DNA of 64,000 bases from GCA-002727735 sp038134525 (GTDB taxonomy: Bacteria > Bacteroidota > Bacteroidia > Flavobacteriales_D > Parvicellaceae): the NCBI GenBank assembly GCA_038134525.1, contig JAYPVI010000013.1:10360-74359 (forward strand), in the 5' to 3' direction. The notes below the pieces were generated by a model that was not told where the DNA came from, did not search any database, and saw only the letters and a list, made by a program, of their open reading frames with translations. Each line of letters opens with the position of its first letter. The stretch's first letter is position 1. Positions 28,743 through 37,584 of the stretch are shown one piece after another. The position numbers and the translations under genes were made by a program.

Positions 28743-29025
28743 AATTAATTTCATCTAGGCTCCATGCTTCAGGTTTTCCAGAAAAAAAAGTTTTGGTTTT
28801 GGACCAAATTTTCCCAAACTGCACAGAATTTCTATACGCATTTAAAGAACTTTCTTGATCCCAAATGCTGTAGGTGAAATAAAAATCATCAGTTGATTTT
28901 AATAACGCTACATGCTGACACCCTTTGAAGGATAAAATAATGTGCCTGTGTTCCCCAAAAAACTGTTCAAATGCCAGTTTTTTTGATGTTGTAATCGATA
29001 ATTTTACAATGCGTGTTAAACTCAT
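28735..29025 (-). CDS. ABM-like small dimeric alpha/beta-barrel protein
   Basis: The 96-residue protein has the size and pattern of the antibiotic-biosynthesis-monooxygenase-like ferredoxin fold: RIVKLSI (strand), FEQFFGEHRHIILSFKGCQHVALLKS, FYFTYSIWDQESSLNAYRNSVQFGKIWSKTKTFF, and a terminal AWSL strand. Proteins of this type can be oxygenases or simple dimeric scaffolds; the substrate is unknown. It overlaps the SAM hydrolase by 4 bp and hutI by 8 bp, so the genes from 29819 down to 26818 look like one transcription unit. Confidence 0.7.
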   Translation of the reverse strand: MSLTRIVKLSITTSKKLAFEQFFGEHRHIILSFKGCQHVALLKSTDDFYFTYSIWDQESSLNAYRNSVQFGKIWSKTKTFFSGKPEAWSLDEINYE

Positions 29026-29819
29026 GATTTAAACTCCACTGTTATAATGTCATTTATAGAAATCCCAAAAAGCTGACTTGCTCCTCCACCGGATCCTCTA
29101 ACACCCTTATTAATGGCAATTTCTAATAAACCTGTACTACTAAAAAGAGCAACTCTTTCGCCTTCAGGTACTTCATTGTAGTTTTGATGAATATGTTGGA
29201 TGCTGTATTCAGATCTTGTGAGGTAAATTCTGAATGACCTGTTTTTACCTACTTCCTTAAAGAGTTGTTTCGTAATATTAGTCATTAAATTACCATATTT
29301 ATCAATGTAACAAACCATTCCCTTAATGGTGTTGTTATCAATGATAGGGCGGTAAAGTTGTTTAGACACTAAATTATCAATTGGTCTACCAACAACAGAT
29401 GGAAGTCCACCTCTGGCCAAATGACATGCTATAGGTACAAATATATCTTTTGTAGGAAACGAAAAGTCTTCAATATTGCTGTTGTGATTAATGACCCAAA
29501 TACCATCAGGTTTTTTGTCAAAAATAAGTGAAAAAACACCATTATTACTTCCTATAAAATATTGGTCATGATTGGAAACTATAATATGTTCAGTGCTTTC
29601 ATTTGCACTAGTGTCCACGCCAATGATGTGAATTGTGTTTTTTGGAAATTCTTTAAATGTATTTTTTAATACAAAAGAAGCATGAACAATATCAAATGGA
29701 GGTATATCATGACTAATGTCAACAATTTTTGCATCTGTTAATTGATTATAAATAGCGCCTTTAATGGAGGCTACATAATAGTCTCTTAAACCCATATCTG
29801 ACGTAAGTGTAATTAACAT
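29022..29819 (-). CDS. S-adenosyl-L-methionine hydroxide adenosyltransferase (DUF62)
   Basis: The 265-residue protein fits the SAM hydroxide adenosyltransferase/fluorinase/chlorinase family. It starts with ITLTSDMGLRDYYVASIKGAIYN, followed by VDISHDIPPFDIVHASFVL and, in the C-terminal beta-barrel domain, a YIDKYGNLMTNI motif. Members hydrolyse SAM to adenosine and methionine; halogenase activity is limited to a few relatives and is not suggested here. It begins the leftward unit with an ABM-like gene and hutI. A good promoter (29865-29893) lies upstream. Confidence 0.88.
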   Translation of the reverse strand: MLITLTSDMGLRDYYVASIKGAIYNQLTDAKIVDISHDIPPFDIVHASFVLKNTFKEFPKNTIHIIGVDTSANESTEHIIVSNHDQYFIGSNNGVFSLIFDKKPDGIWVINHNSNIEDFSFPTKDIFVPIACHLARGGLPSVVGRPIDNLVSKQLYRPIIDNNTIKGMVCYIDKYGNLMTNITKQLFKEVGKNRSFRIYLTRSEYSIQHIHQNYNEVPEGERVALFSSTGLLEIAINKGVRGSGGGASQLFGISINDIITVEFKS

Positions 29820-29851
29820 CTATTTATATCGCTTATTTTATTGCTATTGAT

Positions 29852-29859
29852 TAACTTTG
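29852..29859 (+). promoter_or_regulatory. Candidate phoH promoter, -7 box
   Basis: TAACTTTG fits TAnnTTTG and lies 44 bp before the TTG start at 29904. No -33 element is seen at the usual distance. It lies 5 bp from the -7 box of the opposite promoter at 29865-29872, so the two transcription complexes could not occupy both sites at once. Confidence 0.35.
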
Positions 29860-29864
29860 ACATC

Positions 29865-29893
29865 CAAATATACACTAAATTACTTGCTCACAA
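29865..29893 (-). promoter_or_regulatory. Promoter of the SAM hydrolase-hutI unit
   Basis: On the minus strand TTG (29893-29891), an 18-bp spacer, and the exact -7 box TATATTTG (29872-29865) form a full Bacteroidota promoter, placing the transcription start about 40 bp before the ATG at 29819. It is one of only two promoters in the window where both elements are seen at proper spacing. Confidence 0.6.
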
Positions 29894-29903
29894 TTCATCT
29901 TAA

Positions 29904-30848
29904 TTGATAGAGAAAAAAATAAATATTCATCCTAAAGTGCAAGCCATTGTTTTTGGTAAAAATGATGTGAATTACAATGCAATTAAAACCTTTTTTCCAA
30001 AAATGAAATTTATCCTCAGAGGTGATATGCTGAAGTACATGGGGGATGAAAATTCTATTAGTCATTTTGATAAAACTTGGGAAAGCATTATCAACTATTA
30101 TGAGAACTTTAATCGACTACCTCTTTCAACTCTCAATGACATATTAAGTAACAAGTATAAGCTCGATAAAAGTAAACTTGATGGAATAGAAGTACTCGTT
30201 TATGGCAATAAAGGTCGGGTCATTAAAGCTCGTACAAAAAACCAATTGAAAATGGTTAGTTCCATTCAGGAAAATGATTTGTTATTTGCAGTTGGTCCTG
30301 CGGGTTCTGGTAAAACTTATACTGCAGTTGCCCTAGCTGTAAAAGCACTTAAGGAGCGAGTAGTCAAAAAAATTATTTTAACTAGACCAGCTGTAGAAGC
30401 AGGGGAAAATTTGGGTTTCTTACCTGGAGATTTAAAAGAAAAGCTAGATCCTTATTTACAACCATTATATGATGCATTAAGAGATATGATTCCATCTGAA
30501 AAATTAACGGAATTTTTGGAAAGTGGAGTAATCCAAATTGCTCCTTTAGGTTTTATGAGGGGAAGAACCTTAGATCAGGCATTTGTTATACTTGATGAGG
30601 GACAAAATACGACTCAAAGTCAGATTAAAATGTTTCTCACTAGAATGGGAAGATCTGCCAAATTTATTGTTACAGGTGATGTTACCCAAGTTGATTTACC
30701 AAAAAACCAAGTAAGTGGTTTAAAAATCGCACTGGAATTATTCAAAGACCATAAAGAAATTAGTATCGTAAATCTAGATGAACACGATGTGATAAGACAT
30801 CAACTTGTAAAAACAATTATTAACGCCTTTAATAAAAAAATAAATTGA
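29904..30848 (+). CDS. PhoH family ATPase (TTG start)
   Basis: The 314-residue protein has the P-loop GPAGSGKT (131-138), Walker B VILDEGQN and the TGDVTQVDLP motif of PhoH-like ATPases, a family linked to RNA metabolism and stress; the precise role is not settled. An in-frame TAA stands directly before TTG 29904, so TTG is the first usable start, and the encoded N-terminus aligns with family length. Its TGA stop overlaps the TTG start of purC (TTGA, 30845-30848), implying coupling. Confidence 0.9.
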   Translation: MIEKKINIHPKVQAIVFGKNDVNYNAIKTFFPKMKFILRGDMLKYMGDENSISHFDKTWESIINYYENFNRLPLSTLNDILSNKYKLDKSKLDGIEVLVYGNKGRVIKARTKNQLKMVSSIQENDLLFAVGPAGSGKTYTAVALAVKALKERVVKKIILTRPAVEAGENLGFLPGDLKEKLDPYLQPLYDALRDMIPSEKLTEFLESGVIQIAPLGFMRGRTLDQAFVILDEGQNTTQSQIKMFLTRMGRSAKFIVTGDVTQVDLPKNQVSGLKIALELFKDHKEISIVNLDEHDVIRHQLVKTIINAFNKKIN

Positions 30849-31789
30849 ATACCATAACAAAAACCAATTTTAATTTTCCTGGACAAGTAGAAGTATATCA
30901 TGGTAAAGTAAGAGACGTCTATAACATAAATAATGATCTTTTAGTTATGGTCGTAACAGATAGAATCTCAGCATTTGACGTGGTTTTACCTAAAGGTATT
31001 CCTTTCAAAGGACAAGTTTTAAATCAGTTAGCCGAGCGATTTTTATCTGCTACTGAAGATATTGTACCCAATTGGCGAATTTCTTCTCCTGATCCAAATG
31101 TAACTATTGGACACCATTGCATTCCATACAAAGTTGAAATGGTTATCAGAGGATACCTTACAGGTCATGCTTGGAGAACATATAAATCTGGAGCTCGTGT
31201 TTTATGTGGGGTTTGTTTGCCTGATGGCATGAAAGAACATCAAAAATTTGATGAACCGATAATAACACCATCTACGAAAGCTGCTGAAGGTCATGATGAA
31301 GATATTTCTAGAGAAGAAATAATAAATCAAGGCATAGTAAGTAAAGAAGAATATGAACAATTAGAAAAATATACTAGAGCTGTATACCAAAGAGGTACTG
31401 AACTTGCTGCGGAAAGGGGATTGATTTTAGTCGATACAAAATATGAATTTGGTAAAAAAGGAAATCAGATTTATTTAATTGATGAAATTCACACTCCAGA
31501 CTCTAGTAGATATTTTTATGCAGATGAATACAAGCATAGATTTGATCATGATCTACCTCAAAAGCAACTTAGTAAGGAATTCGTTAGAGAATGGTTGATG
31601 GAGAATGGTTTTCAAGGAAAGGAAAATCAACATATTCCCGAAATGACTGCTGAATTTGTAAATTCTATTACTGAAAGATATGTGGAATTATTCGAAAAAG
31701 TGAGTGGACAAGCATTTCTCAAAGACGAACACCAAAATCCCTTAGAAAGAATTAGGGAAAACGTGATTAATATTCTTACAGAAATGTGA
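30845..31789 (+). CDS. purC: Phosphoribosylaminoimidazole-succinocarboxamide synthase (TTG start)
   Basis: The 314-residue protein matches the long SAICAR synthase form. It shows VYHGKVRDVYNI, VVTDRISAFDVVLP, GYLTGHAWRTYKSG, ILVDTKYEFGKKG and IHTPDSSRYFY. It joins aspartate to CAIR in purine synthesis with ATP. The start codon is TTG within TTGA at the end of phoH; there is no ATG before the first motif. The stop is 2 bp from the convergent ribBA stop. Confidence 0.95.
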   Translation: MNTITKTNFNFPGQVEVYHGKVRDVYNINNDLLVMVVTDRISAFDVVLPKGIPFKGQVLNQLAERFLSATEDIVPNWRISSPDPNVTIGHHCIPYKVEMVIRGYLTGHAWRTYKSGARVLCGVCLPDGMKEHQKFDEPIITPSTKAAEGHDEDISREEIINQGIVSKEEYEQLEKYTRAVYQRGTELAAERGLILVDTKYEFGKKGNQIYLIDEIHTPDSSRYFYADEYKHRFDHDLPQKQLSKEFVREWLMENGFQGKENQHIPEMTAEFVNSITERYVELFEKVSGQAFLKDEHQNPLERIRENVINILTEM

Positions 31790-31791
31790 TT

Positions 31792-33006
31792 TTACAATTT
31801 TAGATTATGCCCCATCTTTTCTTTTTTAGTTGATAGGTATTTTTCATTGTGAATATTACATTCTACTTCAATTGGAACAGTATCTACAATCTCTAAACCA
31901 TATCCAATTAGTCCTGTACGTTTTTTAGGGTTGTTAGAGAGTAATCGCATTTTTCTAATACCTACTGATCTTAAAATTTGTGCTCCAACCCCATAATCTC
32001 TTGCATCCCCTTTAAAACCTAATTTAAGGTTTGCTTCTAAGGTGTCGTAGCCTTCTTCCTGTAGTTTATACGCTTTTAGTTTATTGAGTAAACCTATACC
32101 TCTTCCTTCTTGATTCATATAAATGATAACTCCTTTTCCTTCATCATTAATCATTTTCATTGATGAGTAGAGTTGATCTCCGCAATCGCATCTAAGTGAT
32201 CCAATAATATCTCCCGTAAAGCAAGAGGAGTGAACCCTTACTAAGATTGGTTCATTTTTATTCCAACTCCCTTTGATTAAGGCTAAGTGCTCTTCATCGG
32301 TAGTAGTTTGCTTGAATGCTTTTAATATAAAATCACCATACTTTGTGGGCATATCAACTTGAACTATCTCCTCAATTAATGTTTCATGCTTCATTCGATA
32401 AGAAATCAAATCTTCAATGGTGATGATTTTTAAGTCAAACTTTTCTGCGATTTTTTTTAATTCAGGAAGTCTTGCCATAGAACCATCTTCATTCATGATT
32501 TCAACAATCAAACCAGCAGGCTCATAACCAGCTAATCTACTTAAATCTACTGCTGCTTCAGTGTGTCCGGCTCTCCTCAAAACTCCACCAGCCTTTGCTC
32601 TTAACGGGAAAATATGACCTGGTTTTCCTAAATCTTTTGGTTTGGTTTCAGGATTAATCAGTGCTTGTACTGTTTTTGCTCTATCTGTAGCTGAAATACC
32701 CGTAGAACATCCTTCGCCAATTAGGTCAACTGATACCGTAAAAGGTGTGTCAAAATGGGAATTATTAGCATCTACCATTAGTTCTAGTCCAAGTTCATCA
32801 CACCTTTCTTCAATTAAAGGAGTGCATATAAGCCCCCTTCCGTGAGTAGCCATGAAATTGATTAATTCAGGATTTGCATTTCTTGCAGCCGTCACAAAAT
32901 CTCCTTCATTTTCTCTATCTTCATCATCGACCACAATTACTAGTTTTCCTTTCTTGATATCTTCTAGTGCTTCTTCTACGGTATTCATTCCTAATTTTTT
33001 ATGCAA
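31792..33006 (-). CDS. ribBA: Bifunctional DHBP synthase / GTP cyclohydrolase II
   Basis: The 404-residue protein has an N-terminal RibB domain (about 1-205; VVDDEDRENEGDF, HGRGLICTPL, RRAGHTEAAVDL). The C-terminal RibA domain (about 210-404) carries the zinc site in CFTGDIIGSLRCDCGDQL, with NQEGRGIGL and GLEIV. It makes the two precursors of riboflavin. An ATG at residue 7 is an alternative start. No other riboflavin gene and no FMN riboswitch is visible beside it; it stands alone between purC and glycosyltransferase genes. Confidence 0.95.
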   Translation of the reverse strand: MHKKLGMNTVEEALEDIKKGKLVIVVDDEDRENEGDFVTAARNANPELINFMATHGRGLICTPLIEERCDELGLELMVDANNSHFDTPFTVSVDLIGEGCSTGISATDRAKTVQALINPETKPKDLGKPGHIFPLRAKAGGVLRRAGHTEAAVDLSRLAGYEPAGLIVEIMNEDGSMARLPELKKIAEKFDLKIITIEDLISYRMKHETLIEEIVQVDMPTKYGDFILKAFKQTTTDEEHLALIKGSWNKNEPILVRVHSSCFTGDIIGSLRCDCGDQLYSSMKMINDEGKGVIIYMNQEGRGIGLLNKLKAYKLQEEGYDTLEANLKLGFKGDARDYGVGAQILRSVGIRKMRLLSNNPKKRTGLIGYGLEIVDTVPIEVECNIHNEKYLSTKKEKMGHNLKL

Positions 33007-33023
33007 ATTTAAAATATAATTTC

Positions 33024-34205
33024 CTACTCAATGTCTCCTTGTTTATTTTTAAGTAGTTGAACAAGCTGATCATTGAAATCATCCCAATTGTAATTCTTTT
33101 CTACAAATTTTCTTCCCTTACTCCCAATTTTTTGTCGCTTGGATTCATCATCAAGTAGAGATGTAATGATTTTCACATAATCAGTTAATGAATCCCCAAT
33201 AAAAATATTTTCACCATTTATCGCTTTTAATGACCTATTAGCAAGGCTAGAAGTAACACAAGGTATTCCCATGGACATCGCCTCTAATAGTTTGTTTTGA
33301 AGCCCTGTTCCAATCTGCATGGGAGCTAAGAAAACTTTACCACTACAATACGCCTCTCTAATGTCATCGCACCAACCTCTAATGGTAATGTGATTATTTT
33401 GCAGCTTTTTTACTTTGGATGAGGGATTACTGCCAGCTATTAATATTTTTAAATTAGATTTTGATTTAGTCAACTCAGGCGCCACATGCTTGGCTATGTA
33501 AGTTGCAGCATCTATATTGGGTGCGTAACTTAAATTCCCTACAAAAACTAAATCATATTTTTTTTCTTTTTTCTTTGATTTAAAATAATAGGTGTCTATT
33601 CCATTTTGAATAACTTTAATCTGTTGATTCTTTTCATGAATGATTTCATTTCTATCCGAAGATGATATTATCGTGTGATGCTTAAAAAATTCAAAAGCTA
33701 AATTTTCAAAGTGTTGAAGTCGTTTAAATTCCATTTTTAAAATGGGTTTCATGATAAAATTTGAAATGGGAATCCTTCTTTCAATTCCTTTAGATAGGGC
33801 ATCCATATAATCTAACGTAGTAGGAATGTGATGTTGATCTTTCATATAGAGAGCTGTTCTAATAAGCTGGCAGTATATATGATCAGGAGCAACCTTATTG
33901 ATGATAGAATTAATTTTTTTTTGAAAGCTATTAGAGTAAAAGTAATTGACTTGAAAGGGCTTATTATTCAAACATGTTCGAAGCAGATTCAAACCTCTTT
34001 TCCAAATCGGTAAATAAAGTACTTTGATTGTTTTACAATAGGTTTCCACTTTTCTAAGGTCTTCATGGATGATTTTTTGATCTGAAATTGAAATTAAATG
34101 AACTTCAAATTGTTTACTTAATTCCTTGATCTGATAATAGGCTCTTAGTTTATCCCCTTTATTTATGGGGTAAGGAAAACGAGATGTAAGGATAAGAAGC
34201 TTCAT
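33024..34205 (-). CDS. GT4-type glycosyltransferase A
   Basis: The 393-residue protein has the GT-B fold pattern of family GT4. The N-terminal domain begins MKLLILTSRFPYPINKGDKLRAYY, the inter-domain region has YDLVFVGNLSYAPNIDAA, and the C-terminal nucleotide-sugar site has APMQIGTGLQNKLLEAMSMGIPCV with the acidic residue expected in the E-x7-E region. Donor and acceptor are unknown. It overlaps the second glycosyltransferase by 4 bp, and the pair follows an LPS-transport-type permease, so envelope glycan assembly is likely. Confidence 0.85.
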   Translation of the reverse strand: MKLLILTSRFPYPINKGDKLRAYYQIKELSKQFEVHLISISDQKIIHEDLRKVETYCKTIKVLYLPIWKRGLNLLRTCLNNKPFQVNYFYSNSFQKKINSIINKVAPDHIYCQLIRTALYMKDQHHIPTTLDYMDALSKGIERRIPISNFIMKPILKMEFKRLQHFENLAFEFFKHHTIISSSDRNEIIHEKNQQIKVIQNGIDTYYFKSKKKEKKYDLVFVGNLSYAPNIDAATYIAKHVAPELTKSKSNLKILIAGSNPSSKVKKLQNNHITIRGWCDDIREAYCSGKVFLAPMQIGTGLQNKLLEAMSMGIPCVTSSLANRSLKAINGENIFIGDSLTDYVKIITSLLDDESKRQKIGSKGRKFVEKNYNWDDFNDQLVQLLKNKQGDIE

Positions 34206-35395
34206 ATTGAATGCTCACAGAATTTGATCAGATTATTAACAATCTTCTTATTATCATATAGGTTGGAGACATGAATTCTTGCAGATTCTCCTAATTTTTT
34301 GGAATTATCAAAATCCGCTTCTAATGATTTAGCATGCAGAACAAATTCTTCTTCATAGTCGGCTATTTTTATGTTTCCATCGTGCTCAATTCCCTCTGCG
34401 CCAATTGTAGTAGAAATAATTGGTTTTGCTAAAGCCATTCCTTCAATAATTTTCACTCTTATACCACCAGCTGATAAAAGGGGCACAAGCATAATATCCA
34501 TACTATTTATAAAATCGATGGCATTATTAACCTCTTGGTGATTAATTATGCCTTCGTAATTTTCGTTTAACAACCAACTAGGCATATTCTTTCCTGCTAA
34601 ATGAAGTTCAGCATTGGGGATTTCTTTGAGTATTTTAGGCCAAACATTCTCTACAAGCCAGCTTACTCCTTCTAGATTTGGCTTCCAGTCCATAGCGCCT
34701 AGATGAAAAAATTTTATTTTTCCTTGAGGTTTTTTATTTTCTGGAATATATTCATTAATATCTAATCCAAAGGGAATGCAAATTATGGGTTTTTGATAAT
34801 CTAAATTTTTGTATTTTTTTTCATCTTCCAAACTTATACAAGCTATTCCATCTACATCGTTGATCACGTTGAGTTCATATTTTTTTAATTGATTAGAGAG
34901 CAGATTTAGGTAAATCTTTTTAGCTGGATTTTGAGTTTCATTAGCTAATCTCTTCCATATGATATGCTCTAAGTTATGAGATCTTAATACAATTTTAGCA
35001 CTAGAATATGCCCTTATGGTTTGAATGTATGGGGTTGTAAATAAACTTTCAAGTATAATAACATCAAATGATTCTGCTCTTAGTGTCTTTATTAAAAGTG
35101 CATTGAAATCAGGAGAGAAAAATCGTGAAACATTATACGAATCATAAGTAACTAGGTTTGAAAAGGCATCTACGATATTTAATTTAGTGTCCACAAAGAC
35201 ATGTTCGATCTTACTTTTCTCCAAAAAATAAGAAGGAAAGTTTTCCTTTTTAAAAGGGTGCTTTTGCGTACTAATAGTAATAATTTTAATTGTATCAAAT
35301 TTTTCAATTAACCCCTGGCTAATATTCTTAATGGCAATACATCCCCCGTCAATATGAGGATATGGAGGCTTATGACATATTTGTAGAATTCTCAT
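34202..35395 (-). CDS. GT4-type glycosyltransferase B
   Basis: The 397-residue GT-B protein begins MRILQICHKPPYPHIDGGCIA. The donor-binding half has FFHLGAMDWKPNLEGVSWLVENVWP and VPLLSAGGIRVKIIEGMALAKPIIST followed by GAEGIEH, a common GT4 pattern. It resembles neighbour A only distantly. The 4-bp overlaps on both sides (with A and with the permease) point to one operon of three genes. Product unknown; extracellular polysaccharide or lipopolysaccharide is a reasonable inference. Confidence 0.85.
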   Translation of the reverse strand: MRILQICHKPPYPHIDGGCIAIKNISQGLIEKFDTIKIITISTQKHPFKKENFPSYFLEKSKIEHVFVDTKLNIVDAFSNLVTYDSYNVSRFFSPDFNALLIKTLRAESFDVIILESLFTTPYIQTIRAYSSAKIVLRSHNLEHIIWKRLANETQNPAKKIYLNLLSNQLKKYELNVINDVDGIACISLEDEKKYKNLDYQKPIICIPFGLDINEYIPENKKPQGKIKFFHLGAMDWKPNLEGVSWLVENVWPKILKEIPNAELHLAGKNMPSWLLNENYEGIINHQEVNNAIDFINSMDIMLVPLLSAGGIRVKIIEGMALAKPIISTTIGAEGIEHDGNIKIADYEEEFVLHAKSLEADFDNSKKLGESARIHVSNLYDNKKIVNNLIKFCEHSI

Positions 35396-36867
35396 CTTTT
35401 AATCAGTTTTCTTACTTGCTTCGTATACCAATCCATTTCAAATATCCTAGCATCTTTATTGGCTTTGTAAAATATAAAGAGTGATACAGGTGTAATGCAT
35501 ATTGCACTTAACCACATTCCTGTGTAAGGGCCTAGATTATAGTTTGAAGCCATTTCTTCACCGGCTCTAGTTAAAATAAAATAAACTAAGAAAATTAAAA
35601 TGGCTGTTATAACGGGCCATCCCAATCCACCTTTTTTCACAATTGCACCCAATGGTCCACCTAAAAAGAATAGCATGAGTACAGCATAAGACAAAGTAAA
35701 CTTTCTATTCCATTCTATTTTCAAATCGCTTAAATAATCCTGGGAAGATTTTTCTTTTGATTTAGCAATGCGAATATGATTTCTTAGTTGATCTATTTTT
35801 TTGATGGCAACTTTATAATCTTTTTTTTGTTTTTGTTTAGGTTGTTGGTAAAATGCTTGTGGAAAGTTCGAGTACTTGTTATTGGTAATTATTTGGTTAT
35901 TTTGGATAGAATCATGTAATAAGCTCGAGTCTTTGAACAAGATTAATTCGTTTAAAATTAATGTGGAAATTTTATCGTAACGGTTTTTACGTTCTAGGTT
36001 AACAGAATCATTCAATTTGTAGAGTTGAGAAAGATTTAATAAGTACTGTTCCTTTTGATAAGACTTTTCACTTGATCGTTGAAATTCAAAAGCATTCATT
36101 TCAAAAGAAAGTGTAGTATGTTTAAAATTATACTTCGTGAATGGGATGTTTGATTCTTTGAAAGATTCTGGATTCCATTCTTGAATCATATATCCGTCTT
36201 CTAGCTCTAGACTTAACTTTGATTTATCCTCTGGATTAACAAGACTACCTGTTTTTGCCCTAATAACTCGTTTGTAATCTCTTGGATCATTTTTATAGGA
36301 CCAAGCTCCAAGAGATTGTTTATTCATGTTACTACGGTCATAAATGAGTATGTCTTTAAATTGGTCACCTTTTTTGTTTTTACTGCCAATACGAATGGCA
36401 AAATCTTCAGATTTGAAAAATACTCTAGGTTGGAGGACTAGTGCAACCTTGGTATTTTGAATATCTCTTAAAAGGACTCTCATTTTAAAATTGGCTACAG
36501 GCCATAGGTTGTTGGTGAAATAAAACGCAAAAGCAGCAATAATCATAATTACAATGATCAAAGGTTTCATGATTTTAAATAAAGAAATACCAGCAGATTT
36601 AAGAGCAAGTAATTCGTTTTTTTCTCCTAGACTTCCAAACGCCATAATTGAGGCCAAGAGTACAGACAATGGTAGGGCTAAAGGTACCCAGTTTGCAGAA
36701 GCATATAAAAGAAGTTCTAAAATGATGTTCCATTCTAGTCCTTTGCCCATTAAATCATCAACATATAGCCAAAGAAACTGCATATCAAGTATGAGCATCC
36801 AAATAATAAAATTAAGTAGGAATGGGCCACTAAAAGAGGATATGATCATCCATCCAATTCTTTTCAT
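35392..36867 (-). CDS. LptF/LptG family permease
   Basis: The 491-residue protein has the YjgP/YjgQ (LptF/LptG) layout: N-terminal helices (15-35, 60-80, 100-120) with LALPLSVLLASIMAFGSLGEKNELLALKSAG, a large periplasmic domain (about 130-380), and three C-terminal helices starting at FTLSYAVLMLFFLGGPLGAIVKKGG. It would form part of the inner-membrane complex that extracts lipopolysaccharide with an LptB ATPase encoded elsewhere. Bacteroidota versions are longer than the E. coli proteins because of the lengthened periplasmic part, as here. Confidence 0.88.
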   Translation of the reverse strand: MKRIGWMIISSFSGPFLLNFIIWMLILDMQFLWLYVDDLMGKGLEWNIILELLLYASANWVPLALPLSVLLASIMAFGSLGEKNELLALKSAGISLFKIMKPLIIVIMIIAAFAFYFTNNLWPVANFKMRVLLRDIQNTKVALVLQPRVFFKSEDFAIRIGSKNKKGDQFKDILIYDRSNMNKQSLGAWSYKNDPRDYKRVIRAKTGSLVNPEDKSKLSLELEDGYMIQEWNPESFKESNIPFTKYNFKHTTLSFEMNAFEFQRSSEKSYQKEQYLLNLSQLYKLNDSVNLERKNRYDKISTLILNELILFKDSSLLHDSIQNNQIITNNKYSNFPQAFYQQPKQKQKKDYKVAIKKIDQLRNHIRIAKSKEKSSQDYLSDLKIEWNRKFTLSYAVLMLFFLGGPLGAIVKKGGLGWPVITAILIFLVYFILTRAGEEMASNYNLGPYTGMWLSAICITPVSLFIFYKANKDARIFEMDWYTKQVRKLIKR

Positions 36868-36895
36868 TTTGAATAATTGAGTTAATGAAAAGTAA

Positions 36896-37276
36896 TTATC
36901 CCCCTATAGCTTTTTTTAGTTTGTCTACGTTGTTGTCCCACAAAAGTTGAATTTCATCTTCTTCACCTTCTTCAGCAAAATCAGTAACTAATAGAGCTAC
37001 ATCTTTTGTCAAGTCATCTATTCTAATGGTCATTTCAAAGAAATAATCTTCATCTTCATCGTCTTCCCATTGGAACTTAACGGATTCACTTTTACGAACG
37101 GTTTTTAAAATGGCGGTTTCTTCACTGCCGTCCCAGAAAAACGTGTAACGATCATTTTTAATATTTACATCATCAGCAAACCACTCCGATAAACCACTTG
37201 GTGTACTTAGGCAGTTAAATAAGATGGTTGGGGATGTATTGATAATGTATTCTAAATCAATTCTGACTTTATCCAT
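36896..37276 (-). CDS. START-like / SRPBCC domain protein
   Basis: The 126-residue acidic protein has an AHSA1/START-like layout: IDLEYIINTSPTILFNCLSTPSGLSEWFADDV, RYTFFWDG and VKFQWEDDEDEDYFFEMTIRI, ending in a helix (LLWDNNVDKLKKAIGG). The helix-grip fold forms a small hydrophobic cavity; the ligand is unknown. This short acidic form recurs in Bacteroidota genomes near envelope genes. It ends 28 bp before the permease, so it may lead that operon. Confidence 0.8.
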   Translation of the reverse strand: MDKVRIDLEYIINTSPTILFNCLSTPSGLSEWFADDVNIKNDRYTFFWDGSEETAILKTVRKSESVKFQWEDDEDEDYFFEMTIRIDDLTKDVALLVTDFAEEGEEDEIQLLWDNNVDKLKKAIGG

Positions 37277-37410
37277 GCTGTTTTACTTTTCTATCTTCTT
37301 CAGGGAGCAATATAGAAAAAATTAAATACAAACTTCCTAGAATAAAAAAAATGATAAAATAAAATTGAATAATCCCATAAAATGGATGAAGTTACTTATG
37401 TATATTTATT

Positions 37411-37418
37411 TATATTTG
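37411..37418 (+). promoter_or_regulatory. Candidate tRNA-Met promoter, -7 box
   Basis: TATATTTG fits the Bacteroidota -7 box exactly and lies 10 bp before the mature tRNA 5' end, giving a very short leader. No -33 TTG is seen at the usual spacing. Confidence 0.5.
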
Positions 37419-37428
37419 CGCCTCTTTT

Positions 37429-37502
37429 GGCGCGGTAGCTCAGACGGTTAGAGCGCAGGATTCATAACCCTGAGGTCGGGGGTTCGATTCCCCCCCGCGC
37501 CA
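37429..37502 (+). tRNA. tRNA-Met (anticodon CAT), elongator type
   Basis: The cloverleaf folds with a 7-bp acceptor stem (GGCGCGG/CCGCGCC), D arm GCTCAGACGGTTAGAGC, anticodon loop TTCATAA and T arm GGGGGTTCGATTCCCCC. The first acceptor pair is G-C, unlike the unpaired C-A of initiator tRNA, so elongator Met is the best call; a CAT tRNA modified to read Ile (ATA) is less likely. The CCA end is not encoded. Confidence 0.93.
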
Positions 37503-37584
37503 CTTTTACCTTCTTATTACAAACCATTTCACGTAAAAAAATATCCCGTCTGTTCTAAAATTGGAATTCAGATTGTTTAAAAAA

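Noticed and set aside
31800..33100. Possible FMN riboswitch near ribBA
   Set aside because: Only 17 bp separate ribBA from the upstream gene and no RFN-like conserved sequence is present.
36554..36880. 108-codon frame antisense to the LptF/LptG-type gene
   Set aside because: It is covered by the conserved N-terminal helices of the permease on the other strand and has no independent support.
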